Source of the DNA: Desulfuromonadales bacterium
Lineage (GTDB): Bacteria; Desulfobacterota; Desulfuromonadia; Desulfuromonadales; Syntrophotaleaceae
Assembly: GCA_013619105.1 (NCBI GenBank)
Contig: JABXKU010000001.1
Location: 90,996-154,995 of the forward strand
Direction: 5' to 3'
DNA length: 64,000 bases
Part shown: positions 27,937 to 37,792 of the stretch, piece by piece
Numbering within the stretch: the first letter of the stretch is position 1
How the letters are laid out: each line of letters opens with the position of its first letter
Notes under the pieces: generated by a model
Databases searched by the model: none
The model's input: the letters and a program-made list of their open reading frames with translations, nothing else
What the model was told of the DNA's origin: nothing
Position numbers and translations under genes: made by a program

Positions 27937-28410
27937 ATGGGGATAGTTTTAGTCCGGGTCGATAATCGATTGATCCACGGCCAGATTCTAGAGGCCTGGG
28001 TACCTTCACTTAGGGCAGACTGTATCGTGGTTGCCAATAATCAACTGGCTGAAGTTGCTTTTCAAAAGGTGCTTATGGCAGCGGCGGTGCCCAAGGGAAT
28101 TAAAGTGGCCATCGGTACCATCGAAGAGATGGTCCAGGTTTTGCGCTCAGAGGCGTTGGCCGATCATCGGGTGTTGTTGCTATTTGCCAATCCACAGGAT
28201 GCCTTGCAAGCGCATCACTTAGGGGTGCCGTTTGTCGAGCTGAATCTTGGCAACTTGCACGGTGGTAAGAATAAAAAGCGCTTGAGTTGCACTGTGGCGT
28301 TGAATGATGACGATATCGAGCAGTTACAGGCTCTGGAGGATGATGGGGTAAAGGTTGTTTTACAATGTGTTCCTTCCGATCGGAAACGACTGTGGTGCAA
28401 GTTGACTTGA
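27937..28410 (+). CDS. mannose-type PTS EIIB component
   Basis: 157 residues; phospho-accepting His14 in VRVDNRLIHGQILEAWVP is the hallmark of mannose/sorbose EIIB. The downstream sequence (DCIVVANNQLAE, VPFVELNLGNLHGG) also fits. Located 10 bases after EIIA and 13 before EIIC, so it is the obvious partner that phosphorylates the substrate taken in by EIIC/EIID. Confidence 0.92.
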   Translation: MGIVLVRVDNRLIHGQILEAWVPSLRADCIVVANNQLAEVAFQKVLMAAAVPKGIKVAIGTIEEMVQVLRSEALADHRVLLLFANPQDALQAHHLGVPFVELNLGNLHGGKNKKRLSCTVALNDDDIEQLQALEDDGVKVVLQCVPSDRKRLWCKLT

Positions 28411-28423
28411 TGACAGGTGAGGT

Positions 28424-29116
28424 ATGTTTCTTCCCGCTTTGGGGGTGACCGTTGCGGTAGCCATATTGTGTGGGCTTGATCGTACGGCCGCTGGGCAATT
28501 CATGATATGTCGACCTATTGTCGCCGCTCCCTTGACCGGTTGGTTGTTAGGAGAAGTTGGGATTGGCCTGCAGATAGGCGCCATGCTAGAGCTTCTGTGG
28601 CTAGGCCGTCTGCCCGTTGGGGCGGCTATTCCGCCCGATGATAGTCAGGTGGCGGTAGGTTGTACCTATTTAGCTATAGTCAGCCATGCTCAAACCGGTT
28701 TGTCGCCCCAGGTTGTGGCCGTCGCCAGTCTGTTAATCGGCATGCCCTTTGGCAAAGCAGGACAACTGTTTGATCGCCTGGCCCGGTTGGCGAACGCACG
28801 TTTGTTAACCATGGCCGAGTTGGCTCTTGATAGCGGGCGGTTCGACGGTCTGGACGGTTTACATCTGCGGGGCATGTTGCATTTTGCTGCGGCTTCCCTG
28901 GCGACCTTGATCGTCGTTGTCGGGGGAGGCATGCTCTGTCTGCCGCTGTTTTTTAAATATCTGAGTGGGCCTTTAGTTGCTGCGGCGCCCTGGGTCTATC
29001 TGCTTTTTCCACTGGTTGGTATCGGTTCCCTGCTCAGCGGCCTGAGGGTCCCTCGTGCAGTGTTACTGTTCGTTGGGTCCTTTATTTTCGGCCTATTTGT
29101 TCTGGCATTGCGATGA
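28424..29116 (+). CDS. mannose-type PTS EIIC component
   Basis: Polytopic membrane protein of 230 residues with the EIIC-Man pattern: GLDRTAAGQFMICRPIVAAPLTGWLLG, GLQIGAMLELLWLGRLPVGAAIPPDD, then further helices and a hydrophobic C-terminus. Forms the translocation channel with EIID. Somewhat shorter than enterobacterial ManY (about 265), and the sequence is divergent. The ribosome site AGGTGAGG is good. Confidence 0.88.
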   Translation: MFLPALGVTVAVAILCGLDRTAAGQFMICRPIVAAPLTGWLLGEVGIGLQIGAMLELLWLGRLPVGAAIPPDDSQVAVGCTYLAIVSHAQTGLSPQVVAVASLLIGMPFGKAGQLFDRLARLANARLLTMAELALDSGRFDGLDGLHLRGMLHFAAASLATLIVVVGGGMLCLPLFFKYLSGPLVAAAPWVYLLFPLVGIGSLLSGLRVPRAVLLFVGSFIFGLFVLALR

Positions 29117-29130
29117 GAGGCTACTGACCC

Positions 29131-29874
29131 ATGAAGCTGCCACGCTCCGTTTTGCTGCAGGTGCTGTCCAGGTCCTTTCTGCTGCAGGCCAGTTGGAATT
29201 ATGAACAGATGCAGAGTCTCGGACTGATTTACGCCCTGAACCCTGCCTTTCGTCGTTACTACTCGGGCGCTGCTTTGCTGGCTGCCTACCGTCGTCATCT
29301 GGAATATTTCAACACCCATCCTTACCTGGCGACCACGGTAATAGGGGCTGTGCTTAAACTTGAAGAGCAGACACAGCACGGCATCGACCCAGGCTTCACG
29401 ATCAGTGAATTCAAATCCGCCCTGGTGGCCCCTTGTGCTGCTATGGGGGATGCCTTTTTCTGGGGGGCAATCCGGCCAGTTACCGCCGTGGTGGCTCTGC
29501 TTTGGGCCTTTCATGGCTCTTTGTGGGGGCCGGTTTTATTTATAGTTCTGTTTAATCTGCCTCATTTCTGGTTTCGGGTGCAGGGGCTGATCAAGGGCTA
29601 CGGCGGTGGAGTGCGAGTCGTCTCTACTTTACAACGCTGGCATCTTTCCGATAGGGCCATCTACCTCAAACAGGTATTGGTTGTATTGCTTGGCCTTTTT
29701 GCTGCATTTATCGGTGCCGCCGCGACGGACCATGTCGATGGCGGAATCGCCTGGGGATTATGTGCTGCGCCACTGATATTTGGGCTGTGCGCCTTGATGA
29801 GGCGACGGGGTTCGCCGTTACTTGTGATTTTAATATCATCGTTGCTATTGCTGGGTTGGTTTCAGCTGTATTGA
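29131..29874 (+). CDS. mannose-type PTS EIID component
   Basis: 247 residues. The soluble N-terminal half has the EIID motifs SFLLQASWNYEQMQSLGLIYALNP and RRHLEYFNTHPYLATTVIG, followed by ALVAPCAAMGDAFFWGAIRPV and several membrane helices. Partner of EIIC. Clear family member, found only in mannose-type systems, so this is a complete A-B-C-D set on separate chains. Confidence 0.92.
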   Translation: MKLPRSVLLQVLSRSFLLQASWNYEQMQSLGLIYALNPAFRRYYSGAALLAAYRRHLEYFNTHPYLATTVIGAVLKLEEQTQHGIDPGFTISEFKSALVAPCAAMGDAFFWGAIRPVTAVVALLWAFHGSLWGPVLFIVLFNLPHFWFRVQGLIKGYGGGVRVVSTLQRWHLSDRAIYLKQVLVVLLGLFAAFIGAAATDHVDGGIAWGLCAAPLIFGLCALMRRRGSPLLVILISSLLLLGWFQLY

Positions 29875-29889
29875 TCGAAGGGTTGTACG

Positions 29890-30156
29890 ATGGAAAAGAA
29901 GTGCTTCACTATAATTAATCGTTTGGGGCTGCATGCCAGGGCCGCTGCCCAACTGGTTCAGACGGCCAATCAATTCGGCTCCGAGGTGGTCATTGTCAAG
30001 GAGGGTGAAGAGGTTAATGGCAAAAGTATTATGGGGATTCTGATGCTCGCGGCAGCTCAGGGCTCGGACATTGTGGTGCAGGTCACCGGAGACGATGCCG
30101 ATCGGGCTATCGAGGCTATCGGCAAACTGATTGAGGACGGCTTTGGAGAAGAATAA
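29890..30156 (+). CDS. ptsH: phosphocarrier protein HPr
   Basis: 88 residues. Catalytic His15 in INRLGLHARAAAQLVQ accepts phosphate from enzyme I. The regulatory-site serine is present as Ser46 in VNGKSIMGILML, which HPr kinase/phosphorylase (HprK) uses where it exists. No hprK gene occurs in the usual place between ptsN and rapZ or elsewhere in the window. Overlaps the start of ptsI. Confidence 0.96.
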   Translation: MEKKCFTIINRLGLHARAAAQLVQTANQFGSEVVIVKEGEEVNGKSIMGILMLAAAQGSDIVVQVTGDDADRAIEAIGKLIEDGFGEE

Positions 30157-31948
30157 GCGCACAATCGTTGAAGATATCACCCTGTTTGGTATCGGTGCTT
30201 CCCCCGGTATCGCCATTGGGGCCAGCTATGTGCTTGATCGCACACGAATCAAACCGGTCGAGCGCAAGATTGCCGCCCGTGAGGTCGATGAGGAAATTCG
30301 CGCCTTTAGGGATGCGGTGGGGGTCTCGAAGAAACAGCTCGAGGACGTCAAGCGCGGGGTCGCAGATCGCCGCCTGGCCGAGCATCTGCATATCATCGAT
30401 ACTCATCTGCTGATTCTGGAAGACCAGTTGCTGGTCGATGATTCCATTGCTCTGATCGAAAACGAGTTGATCAATGCGGAAGGGGCACTTAACCGTACTC
30501 TGGACAAGTTTCGCGTAGTTTTTGATGCCATCGAGGACGAATACTTGCGTGAGCGTCGCTCAGATATCGATTCTATCGGTGAGCGGTTACTGCGCAATTT
30601 GATCGGCGAAGACCAACAGTCGTTGGCCGAGCTCGAACGTAAGTCGATTATTGTGGCTCATGACCTCTCGCCGGCCGATACCATGCAGATGGATAAGAAA
30701 CGGGTGATCGGTTTTATTACCGATGTTGGGGGTCGCACAGCCCACACCGCGATTTTGGCCCGTTCCCTAGGTATCCCTGCCGTGGTTGGACTGGAGTCGG
30801 CCACGGCTCTAGTGCGCGAGGGGTTGCCGGTTATTATTGACGGCACCTCTGGAACGGTCATCCTCAATCCTTCTAAAGCAACCTTCAAGGAATATCTGGA
30901 GAAAAAGCAGCTATACGAATATCTCGAGCAGGAACTGCTCAGCTATCGTGAGCTGGCTGCCGAGACCCTGGATGGTCATAGTATCACTCTGCGCGGTAAC
31001 GTTGAGTTGGCCGAAGAGGTTGATTTGGCTCTGCGTGAAGGCGCTAAAGGGGTAGGACTGTATCGCACTGAATTTCTCTTTATGAACCGTGCGCGTATTC
31101 CCGAGGAAGAGGAACAGTACCAGGCTTATCGTGAGGTTGTCGAGCGCATGGCCCCTCATCCAGTTACTATTCGGACTCTTGATGTCGGTGGCGATAAACT
31201 GGTGCCCGACATCGACCTTTCCGATGAGGCTAACCCGGCGCTGGGTTTGCGGGCAATTCGCTTCTCCCTGCAAGAAGGTAAGCTTTTTAATACCCAGTTG
31301 CGGGCTATTTTGAGAGCTTCTGCCCATGGCAAGGTTCGTATTCTGTTTCCTATGATTACCGGTCTGGCAGAAATTAGATGCTGTAAGGATATCCTCGAAA
31401 AGGTCAAGCTGGCACTGGCCGCTGATGGGTATGCCTTTGATGCTGAGATTCAGATTGGCATCATGATCGAGACACCTTCTGCCGTTCTGATTGCTGAACT
31501 GCTGGCCCAGGAGGTTGATTTCCTATCGGTCGGTACGAATGACCTGATTCAGTATTGTCTTGCCATTGACCGTGGTAATGAACACGTGGCCTATTTATAT
31601 GAACCGCTGCATCCTGCTGTGTTAAGAGCTCTGCAGATGGTTTGTCGTGCCGGTCAAAGTGCTGGAATTGAAGTGGGTATTTGCGGTGAAATGGCCTCCG
31701 AGCCTCTGTATGCGTTGGTGCTGCTTGGGCTGGGCTTCGACGAATTATCGATGAATGCCCCCTACCTTCCACGGGTCAAGCGAATCATACGTCAGGTCCG
31801 ACGAACTGAGGCGGTGGAACTGGTGACTGAACTGCTGCAGTTTGGTACCGCACCGGAAGTTGCCCGGCGCCTTAAGGGGGAAATGCAGCAGCGTTTTCCG
31901 GGGGTTTTTGCCGACCAACAAGCCCCTCTGACAAAACCAGTTTCTTGA
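30143..31948 (+). CDS. ptsI: PTS enzyme I (phosphoenolpyruvate-protein phosphotransferase)
   Basis: Takes phosphate from PEP and passes it to HPr. About 601 residues. Active His201 lies in [21 protein letters not shown]. The PEP-binding half shows [59 protein letters not shown] and the catalytic-cysteine region [10 protein letters not shown]. No ATG fits; I choose TTG 30143 because GAGGA lies five bases upstream, and it overlaps the HPr gene by 14 bases. The HPr-binding N-terminal domain is complete, so this is plain EI and not the GAF-containing PtsP. Confidence 0.95.
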   Translation: MEKNKRTIVEDITLFGIGASPGIAIGASYVLDRTRIKPVERKIAAREVDEEIRAFRDAVGVSKKQLEDVKRGVADRRLAEHLHIIDTHLLILEDQLLVDDSIALIENELINAEGALNRTLDKFRVVFDAIEDEYLRERRSDIDSIGERLLRNLIGEDQQSLAELERKSIIVAHDLSPADTMQMDKKRVIGFITDVGGRTAHTAILARSLGIPAVVGLESATALVREGLPVIIDGTSGTVILNPSKATFKEYLEKKQLYEYLEQELLSYRELAAETLDGHSITLRGNVELAEEVDLALREGAKGVGLYRTEFLFMNRARIPEEEEQYQAYREVVERMAPHPVTIRTLDVGGDKLVPDIDLSDEANPALGLRAIRFSLQEGKLFNTQLRAILRASAHGKVRILFPMITGLAEIRCCKDILEKVKLALAADGYAFDAEIQIGIMIETPSAVLIAELLAQEVDFLSVGTNDLIQYCLAIDRGNEHVAYLYEPLHPAVLRALQMVCRAGQSAGIEVGICGEMASEPLYALVLLGLGFDELSMNAPYLPRVKRIIRQVRRTEAVELVTELLQFGTAPEVARRLKGEMQQRFPGVFADQQAPLTKPVS

Positions 31949-31972
31949 CTTTTGCCTCTTGCTCGATTTAAA
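31945..31972 (+). promoter_or_regulatory. candidate metK promoter overlapping the ptsI stop
   Basis: TTGACT (31945-31950, containing the ptsI TGA), a 16-base spacer and TTTAAA (31967-31972), giving a leader of about 40 bases before metK. No SAM riboswitch motif is recognised in that leader. Confidence 0.5.
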
Positions 31973-32021
31973 ATCCCATGTTTTTAACACTAGGTACTAC
32001 TTTATAGGAGGCATAATCTCC

Positions 32022-33191
32022 ATGGCTATGACTGACTTTCTTTTTACCTCTGAATCCGTAAGTGAAGGACATCCTGATAAGGTTGCCGATCAGATTTCGG
32101 ATAGTATTCTCGATGCTATTATCGCTCAGGACCCCCAGTGTCGTGTCGCTTGCGAGACAATGGTCACTACCGGTATGGCCGTGGTGGCCGGGGAAATTAC
32201 GACGACCGCCAAGGTAGATTATCCCGGCGTAGTGCGGCAGGCCATCAAAGATATTGGCTATAACGATTCGGCCATGGGCTTCGATTGGGAAACCTGTGCT
32301 GTATTAACCTCCCTCGACTGTCAGTCCCCCGATATCGCCCAGGGGGTAACTGAAGGTCAAGGGATGTTCAAGGAACAGGGGGCCGGTGATCAGGGTCTGA
32401 TGTTTGGATATGCCTGCGATGAAACTGCTGAACTGATGCCCATGCCCATCACCTATGCGCACCGACTCACCAGTCGCATGGCGGAAGTTCGTAAAAGCGG
32501 TTTGCTCACTTTTTTGCGTCCAGATAGTAAGTCTCAGGTTTCCATTCAGTATATCAACGACAAGCCGATCCGCGTTGATGCGGTAGTTGTTTCATCTCAG
32601 CACACGCCGGATGTTGCTTACGAAACCCTTCGCGAGGCTTTGATCGAAGAAGTGGTCAAACATGCGATTCCGGCTGAAATGATGGATGAAAATACCAAGT
32701 ATTTCATCAATCCGACAGGCCGTTTTGTGGTCGGTGGCCCCCAGGGAGACTGTGGATTGACCGGCCGCAAAATCATAGTCGACACCTACGGTGGTCAAGG
32801 TTCCCACGGTGGTGGAGCCTTTTCCGGTAAAGACCCGTCCAAGGTTGATCGCAGCGCTTCGTATATGGCTCGGTATGTCGCCAAAAATATTGTTGCTGCT
32901 GGTCTGGCTAAGAAGTGTGAGGTTCAGTTGGCTTATGCCATTGGCGTGGCAGAACCGGTTTCAGTCATGATTAATACTTTTGGTACCGGAGTCATTCCGT
33001 CCAATGAAATTGCCCGTGTGGTGCAAGAGGAATTCGATATGCGCCCCGCTGCAATTATCACCACTCTGGATCTGCTGCGTCCGATTTATAAAAAGACTGC
33101 AGCCTACGGTCATTTTGGCCGAGAGTTGCCCGAATTTACCTGGGAAAGAACAGATCGTATTGAATCCCTGAGGCAGAAATCTGGGATCTGA
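32022..33191 (+). CDS. metK: S-adenosylmethionine synthetase
   Basis: Forms SAM from methionine and ATP. 389 residues: [22 protein letters not shown] at the N-terminus (metal and ATP site), [16 protein letters not shown], and [44 protein letters not shown]-like signature (here ...RSASY). AGGAGG lies 10 bases before ATG 32022. First of three SAM-cycle genes (metK, sahR, ahcY) within 6 kb, with two unrelated genes between. Confidence 0.98.
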   Translation: MAMTDFLFTSESVSEGHPDKVADQISDSILDAIIAQDPQCRVACETMVTTGMAVVAGEITTTAKVDYPGVVRQAIKDIGYNDSAMGFDWETCAVLTSLDCQSPDIAQGVTEGQGMFKEQGAGDQGLMFGYACDETAELMPMPITYAHRLTSRMAEVRKSGLLTFLRPDSKSQVSIQYINDKPIRVDAVVVSSQHTPDVAYETLREALIEEVVKHAIPAEMMDENTKYFINPTGRFVVGGPQGDCGLTGRKIIVDTYGGQGSHGGGAFSGKDPSKVDRSASYMARYVAKNIVAAGLAKKCEVQLAYAIGVAEPVSVMINTFGTGVIPSNEIARVVQEEFDMRPAAIITTLDLLRPIYKKTAAYGHFGRELPEFTWERTDRIESLRQKSGI

Positions 33192-33210
33192 TATCAAACA
33201 AGTAGAGAAT

Positions 33211-33245
33211 AAAAGGCGAGCCATTTGGTTCGCCTTTTTCTTTTG
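33211..33245 (+). terminator. rho-independent terminator after metK
   Basis: AAAAGGCGAGCC pairs with GGTTCGCCTTTT (one G-U) around an ATTT loop, continuing into a T-rich tract. Confidence 0.9.
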
Positions 33246-33274
33246 CGGTCGATACCTTTGGCATTTTTAGTGAT

Positions 33275-34351
33275 ATGCAACAGGTTTTACTTCCCATGAT
33301 TCTGTCCATTGTTATACCGATACTCAATGAGGTTGGCCAGCTACCCAAGCTCTTCGGCACTCTTGCGGATCAGGCTGGAATCCCTTTCGAGGTGATCCTG
33401 GTTGACGGGGGCTCAGCGGATGGCAGCTTTGAGCGTGCTGAAGAACTAGCTACCAGGGCATCCTTTCCCTGTCGGGTCGTTCCTGGTTCACGGGGCCGCG
33501 GCCGACAGCTGAATGAAGGGGTTAAGCTCAGCACTGGAAAATCACTGCTGTTTCTTCATGCGGACAGTCAGTTTAACGATGATATGGCCTTGGCCAAAGC
33601 TCTGAAGCACCTAGAAAAGTCTATTGAAATGGGTGGTCACTCTAGACTCGCCGGCCATTTTTCCGTTCGATTTCGCACAGAAAGCTTAACGTCTACCCTG
33701 GGGTTTTATTTTCTGGAATCTAAGGCTTGTCTCGACCGGCCCGGTTGCATACATGGCGACCAGGGCTACCTGCTACGACGGAGCTTTTTTGATCAGATCG
33801 GGCCTTTTGATGAAACCCTCGAATTTCTAGAAGATAATCGCTTGGCTCAGGCGGTACGACAAGTTGGTGGTTGGTTGTTGCTTCCGGTTATTTTGCTGAC
33901 GTCGAGTCGACGTTTCGTACAGGAGGGTTTTCGGCAACGACAGGTGTTAAATGCACTGATCATGAACCTGGAAGCCGTCGGACGGATCGACTTGTTAAAG
34001 TCTCTGCCTGGTATCTACCGTCAGCAAAAACGGACTCAAGAATTACAGTTACTGCCGTTTTTCCAAGAACTGAATAATCGCCTGTCGCCGCAATCTCGAC
34101 AAGAGCAGCAGCTGTTCTGGCGACGCACGGGCCGCTATATGATCGCTAATGTTTGGCAACTGGCTTTCTGGTGGGATGTGCGGCGTGACTTCCGCCGAGG
34201 CCTTCAACCTGGCGTTGGTAGAATCCCTTTGCTCAACTTTTTTGATCGCTACCTGCTTCGAATGATTGATCATTCTGTCGGCTATTGGTTTGCCGGACTA
34301 TTGGCCCGTGGTTGGTTTCGATGGAAGCTCCTTTTGGGTCAACGGCCTTAG
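33275..34351 (+). CDS. family 2 glycosyltransferase (TIGR04283-like N-terminus)
   Basis: 358 residues. The N-terminal GT-A domain begins LSIVIPILNEVGQLPKLFGTL and shows EVILVDGGSADGSFE, GSRGRGRQLNEGV and the metal motif FLHADSQF. This sequence style matches the rSAM/selenodomain-associated transferase 2 group. The C-terminal third (about 240-358) is Arg/Gln rich with two possible hydrophobic stretches (MIANVWQLAFWWDV, VGYWFAGLLARGWFRW), suggesting membrane association. Acceptor and donor unknown. ATG 33275 has no clear ribosome site; ATG 33296 is an alternative. Stands alone between two terminated units. Confidence 0.78.
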   Translation: MQQVLLPMILSIVIPILNEVGQLPKLFGTLADQAGIPFEVILVDGGSADGSFERAEELATRASFPCRVVPGSRGRGRQLNEGVKLSTGKSLLFLHADSQFNDDMALAKALKHLEKSIEMGGHSRLAGHFSVRFRTESLTSTLGFYFLESKACLDRPGCIHGDQGYLLRRSFFDQIGPFDETLEFLEDNRLAQAVRQVGGWLLLPVILLTSSRRFVQEGFRQRQVLNALIMNLEAVGRIDLLKSLPGIYRQQKRTQELQLLPFFQELNNRLSPQSRQEQQLFWRRTGRYMIANVWQLAFWWDVRRDFRRGLQPGVGRIPLLNFFDRYLLRMIDHSVGYWFAGLLARGWFRWKLLLGQRP

Positions 34352-34447
34352 TTTTCTGCTTTGAGTATTTTTGACAGAATTCATGGGACAGAGGAGTTGT
34401 GGTAAAATGATACCTAACTATTTACCGCTCAGGGAAAGGATCGAACA

Positions 34448-35185
34448 ATGAGACGCAAGATATTTTTGTTTGTCGGAATCTTGGCTTTGTTGGTTGGTAC
34501 CATGTCCGCCTGTACCTCTTACAAAAGCCAGGAAGTTGCCTTTCGGCCGCCTACCGGTTATGGCAATATGCAATTGGTGGCCGGGGCACAGGTCGCTGCT
34601 CAATCTTACGCCGATAGTTCGGCTGCGAAACAGGCTTTCGGTTTCGACATTCGTTCTGCCGGCCTTCTCCCAATACAGGTGATTATAGACAATGGTGGTG
34701 ACAGTGCTCTGAATGTAGTACCCGAGCAGACCTTTCTGGTCGATGCCGAGGGTAATTTGTGGAGTCTGCTCGACAGCCGGACCGCTTATCAGCGAGTGGA
34801 GAAGAGTTCTGAATACGCTCGTATCGCCAAGGGCAGTGGTAAGGGGTCGCTGTTAGGTGGTGCCAGCGGTGCCGCCATCGGTGCGGCTATCGGTATTCTG
34901 ACCGGTGAGAACGTGGCCTCGGCGGCATTCAAAGGCGCTGCCGTTGGTGCAGCGGGTGGTGCAGTTGTTGGTGGCACGCAAGCCAATGCCTCAGGTGATG
35001 CCAGTCGCCAGATCGGTCGCGATTTGGCAACCAAGCAATTGGTCAATCAGGCGGTGCAACCTGGCAGTTTGGCTAACGGATTCTTATTCTTCCCCGGGGA
35101 AGCTCCATCCGCTTCGCAATTGCGATTGCAAGTGAGAGAAACCCAGAGCGGTTTGGTGCATAAGGTGATGATCCCTCTGCCTTGA
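34448..35185 (+). CDS. glycine-zipper lipoprotein
   Basis: 245 residues. Lipoprotein signal peptide with a hydrophobic stretch (5-17) and Cys22 in VGTMSAC, so the mature protein should be lipidated. A glycine-zipper segment at about 137-180 (LLGGASGAAIGAAIGILTG, AAVGAAGGAVVGG) could insert into or span a membrane, as in Pcp/SlyB- and YMGG-type proteins. The rest is beta-rich with no enzyme motif. Function unknown; an envelope role is inferred. Ribosome site AAAGGA seven bases upstream; perfect terminator downstream, so it is probably monocistronic. Confidence 0.8.
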   Translation: MRRKIFLFVGILALLVGTMSACTSYKSQEVAFRPPTGYGNMQLVAGAQVAAQSYADSSAAKQAFGFDIRSAGLLPIQVIIDNGGDSALNVVPEQTFLVDAEGNLWSLLDSRTAYQRVEKSSEYARIAKGSGKGSLLGGASGAAIGAAIGILTGENVASAAFKGAAVGAAGGAVVGGTQANASGDASRQIGRDLATKQLVNQAVQPGSLANGFLFFPGEAPSASQLRLQVRETQSGLVHKVMIPLP

Positions 35186-35219
35186 TTTCTTTCGAGAAAT
35201 AGAATGTTTATGTCGGATC

Positions 35220-35255
35220 AAAAAGGGAGCGAACCAATGGTTCGCTCCCTTTTTT
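35220..35255 (+). terminator. rho-independent terminator after the lipoprotein gene
   Basis: Perfect 15-bp stem AAAAGGGAGCGAACC / GGTTCGCTCCCTTTT with a three-base loop and T tract. Confidence 0.95.
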
Positions 35256-35259
35256 CGTC

Positions 35260-35305
35260 TTGACCTATTGGAGGCCTCATGATAGATCAATGTAGCTTGA
35301 TGTAT
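35260..35305 (+). promoter_or_regulatory. sahR-ahcY promoter with candidate SahR operator
   Basis: TTGACC (35260-35265), a 17-base spacer and TAGATC (35283-35288) form a plausible promoter. Covering its -10 is an inverted repeat ATAGATCAA-N6-TTGATGTAT (35282-35305), matching at 8 of 9 positions per arm, with ATCAA/TTGAT as core. The next gene encodes a SahR-type repressor, so autoregulation is the simplest reading. Confidence 0.6.
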
Positions 35306-35329
35306 TGTTGAGGAAAGGCAGATAAAGCA

Positions 35330-36253
35330 ATGTTGCAGACTCTTAAGGCTCTGGCAGACCCGACCCGGCTTCGATTATTGGGTATTTTAACCCATGGCGA
35401 ATTTACGGTGCAGGAATTGACCGCTATCCTTTCTATGGGGCAATCCAGGATTTCCAGGCACCTACGTATCCTTACTGACGCTGGAATCGCTTCGGTCAAG
35501 CGCCAGGGGACGTGGGGGTACTATCGGCTGGATATGGGCGACAGCCTTTTTGATGAACTGTGGAGTAATCTCGAAAGGCATCTCGATACCCTTGCCGATT
35601 GGCCAAAGGATCGGAATAACCTGATGTCGGCCTTGGAAGAGCGCCGTGGTCGCAGTCAGAGATTCTTTGATCAACATGCGACTCAATGGGATCAGTTGGC
35701 TCGTGAATTGTTGCCGGTGGTCGATTATCGAAGCCAACTGCTTCAGCAGGTGCCTCATTGCCATGCTTTGTTGGAGGTCGGCGGCGGCACTGGAGCTCTG
35801 TTGCCCGCCTTGTCGGTTAAGGCGGATCAAATCGTGGCAGTCGATCATTCAGCTCCAATGCTGGCTGAGGCTAGAAAACATGCTACGCAGCAGGGGGTGC
35901 CTAAGGTTGAGTTTCGCTTAGGGGAAATGAGCCACTTGCCTTTGTGCGATGCCGAGGTGAACTGGGCCGTTCTCGATATGGTGTTGCATCATGCCCCACA
36001 ACCGGCCCTGGTGTTACGTGAACTTGCCCGCGTACTCGACTCTCAGGGTGGCGTGACGATTGCTGATTTGCAACGCCATGAGCAGGAATGGGTGCGAAGC
36101 AGGCTGGCCGACCAATGGCTCGGTTTTGACATTGCTGAGCTTGAAGATTGGTTTCACCAAGCCGGATTTGACACGCCAGAATTTCGATATGTTTCTGCCA
36201 GCGGACAAGAACACGATGTAATTATATGTACTGCACGAAAAAAAAGCGCCTGA
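35330..36253 (+). CDS. sahR: SahR-type ArsR-family regulator with methyltransferase-like sensor domain
   Basis: 307 residues in two parts. Residues 1-85 are an ArsR winged helix (MLQTLKALADPTRLRLLGIL, recognition region MGQSRISRHLRILTDAGI) without the cysteine metal site of ArsR. Residues about 105-300 are a class I SAM-dependent methyltransferase fold: motif I LLEVGGGTGALLP (148-160), acidic D172 after beta 2, and LDMVLHHAPQPALVLRELARVL. Published work on Proteobacteria describes SahR, an ArsR-family repressor whose methylase-related domain binds S-adenosylhomocysteine and which controls metK, ahcY and methionine synthesis genes; architecture and place next to ahcY match. A true methyltransferase activity is not excluded. 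Confidence 0.83.
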   Translation: MLQTLKALADPTRLRLLGILTHGEFTVQELTAILSMGQSRISRHLRILTDAGIASVKRQGTWGYYRLDMGDSLFDELWSNLERHLDTLADWPKDRNNLMSALEERRGRSQRFFDQHATQWDQLARELLPVVDYRSQLLQQVPHCHALLEVGGGTGALLPALSVKADQIVAVDHSAPMLAEARKHATQQGVPKVEFRLGEMSHLPLCDAEVNWAVLDMVLHHAPQPALVLRELARVLDSQGGVTIADLQRHEQEWVRSRLADQWLGFDIAELEDWFHQAGFDTPEFRYVSASGQEHDVIICTARKKSA

Positions 36254-36324
36254 ATTGTTGTTTATAGTTCGAATCCAAGGAAAAGACTTTTACCTTATCT
36301 CGTTACAAAAAGGAGTACTTTGAT

Positions 36325-37749
36325 ATGACTAACACCGTTGACACAGACTATTTGATCAAGGATATCGCCTTGGCTGATTGGGGCCGCAAAGAAATCCGCA
36401 TTGCCGAAGCTGAAATGCCGGGCTTGATGGCATTGCGTGATGAATTTGGCGCTCAGAAACCACTGGCTGGGGCTCGCATTACCGGTTCTTTGCACATGAC
36501 TATTCAGACTGCGGTTTTGATCGAGACCCTGGTCGAACTCGGTGCTGATGTGCGCTGGGCCAGCTGTAATATCTACTCAACACAGGATCATGCTGCTGCG
36601 GCTATCGCTGCTGCTGGGGTCCCCGTTTTTGCCTTCAAGGGAGAGACACTAGAGGAATACTGGCGCTATACCAAGGCAGCACTTACCCATCCTGACGGCC
36701 CGAACCTGATTGTCGATGATGGCGGCGATGCCACCATGCTGGTGCACCGTGGCGTTGAGCGGGAAATCGAATTTGAAAAAACCGGAAAGTTACCGGACGT
36801 ATCGGCGGACAACAAGGAAGCGACCGTCGTCGACCTGTTGCTCAATGAAACCCTGGAAGAAGATTCGGGTTTTTGGCGTCGTATGGCCAAAGGGCTCAAA
36901 GGAGTTAGTGAAGAGACCACCACCGGAGTCCATCGCCTCTATCAGATGGCTCGTGAAGGTAGCTTGATGTTCCCGGCTTTTAACGTCAACGATTCGGTAA
37001 CCAAAAGCAAGTTCGACAACCTCTACGGCTGCCGAGAGTCTCTTCTCGACGGCATCAAACGGGCTACCGATGTCATGGTGGCCGGTAAAAAGTGCGTTGT
37101 GCTCGGGTATGGGGATGTTGGCAAGGGCTGTGCCCAGGCTTTTCGCGGCATGGGTGCCATGGTATTCGTCACCGAGGTTGACCCCATCTGTGCGCTGCAG
37201 GCTGCTATGGAGGGCTTCCCCGTAGTCAAGATGGACGATGCCTGTGCCTTTGGCGATATCTTCGTCACCACTACCGGTAATGTTGATGTTATTACGCGTA
37301 GTCATATGGATCGCATGAAAAACGAGGCGATCGTCAGTAATATTGGTCACTTTGATTCTGAAATTCAGGTTGATGCGGTTTATGACGACCCTAGCCTGGT
37401 GATCCATGAAATCAAGCCTCAGGTTGACCAAATTGAGTGGCCTGATGGAAAACGCGTGACTATTCTAGCTCGTGGTCGGCTGGTCAACCTCGGCTGTGCT
37501 ACGGGTCATCCGTCATTTGTTATGTCGGCCTCCTTTACCAACCAAGTTCTGGCTCAGATTGAATTATGGATTAATACTGATAGCTATGAAAATAAGGTTT
37601 ATGTCTTGCCCAAACATTTGGATGAAAAGGTGGCTCGCTTACATCTAAGTAAACTGGAGGTGCAGTTGACAGAGATGACGGCTAAGCAAGCTGAGTACCT
37701 CGGTGTTGAGGTGACAGGCCCTTACAAGCCTGATCATTATCGTTATTAA
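36325..37749 (+). CDS. ahcY: adenosylhomocysteinase
   Basis: Splits S-adenosylhomocysteine to adenosine and homocysteine, relieving product inhibition of methyltransferases. 474 residues: [55 protein letters not shown]-binding [32 protein letters not shown] and the canonical C-terminus [10 protein letters not shown]. The length is that of the longer bacterial/plant form with the extra segment near residues 150-190. Lies 71 bases after sahR with a good ribosome site (AAGGAG), likely one operon. No SAH riboswitch motif is seen in the gap. Confidence 0.98.
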   Translation: MTNTVDTDYLIKDIALADWGRKEIRIAEAEMPGLMALRDEFGAQKPLAGARITGSLHMTIQTAVLIETLVELGADVRWASCNIYSTQDHAAAAIAAAGVPVFAFKGETLEEYWRYTKAALTHPDGPNLIVDDGGDATMLVHRGVEREIEFEKTGKLPDVSADNKEATVVDLLLNETLEEDSGFWRRMAKGLKGVSEETTTGVHRLYQMAREGSLMFPAFNVNDSVTKSKFDNLYGCRESLLDGIKRATDVMVAGKKCVVLGYGDVGKGCAQAFRGMGAMVFVTEVDPICALQAAMEGFPVVKMDDACAFGDIFVTTTGNVDVITRSHMDRMKNEAIVSNIGHFDSEIQVDAVYDDPSLVIHEIKPQVDQIEWPDGKRVTILARGRLVNLGCATGHPSFVMSASFTNQVLAQIELWINTDSYENKVYVLPKHLDEKVARLHLSKLEVQLTEMTAKQAEYLGVEVTGPYKPDHYRY

Positions 37750-37792
37750 TCTCCTTTTTTGATCCGTTGGCCGCCATCTCCGCTCTGCTAGA

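Noticed and set aside
36254-36324. SAH riboswitch before ahcY
   Set aside because: The gap is only 71 bases and lacks the conserved G/C-rich core; the SahR protein gene upstream explains regulation better.
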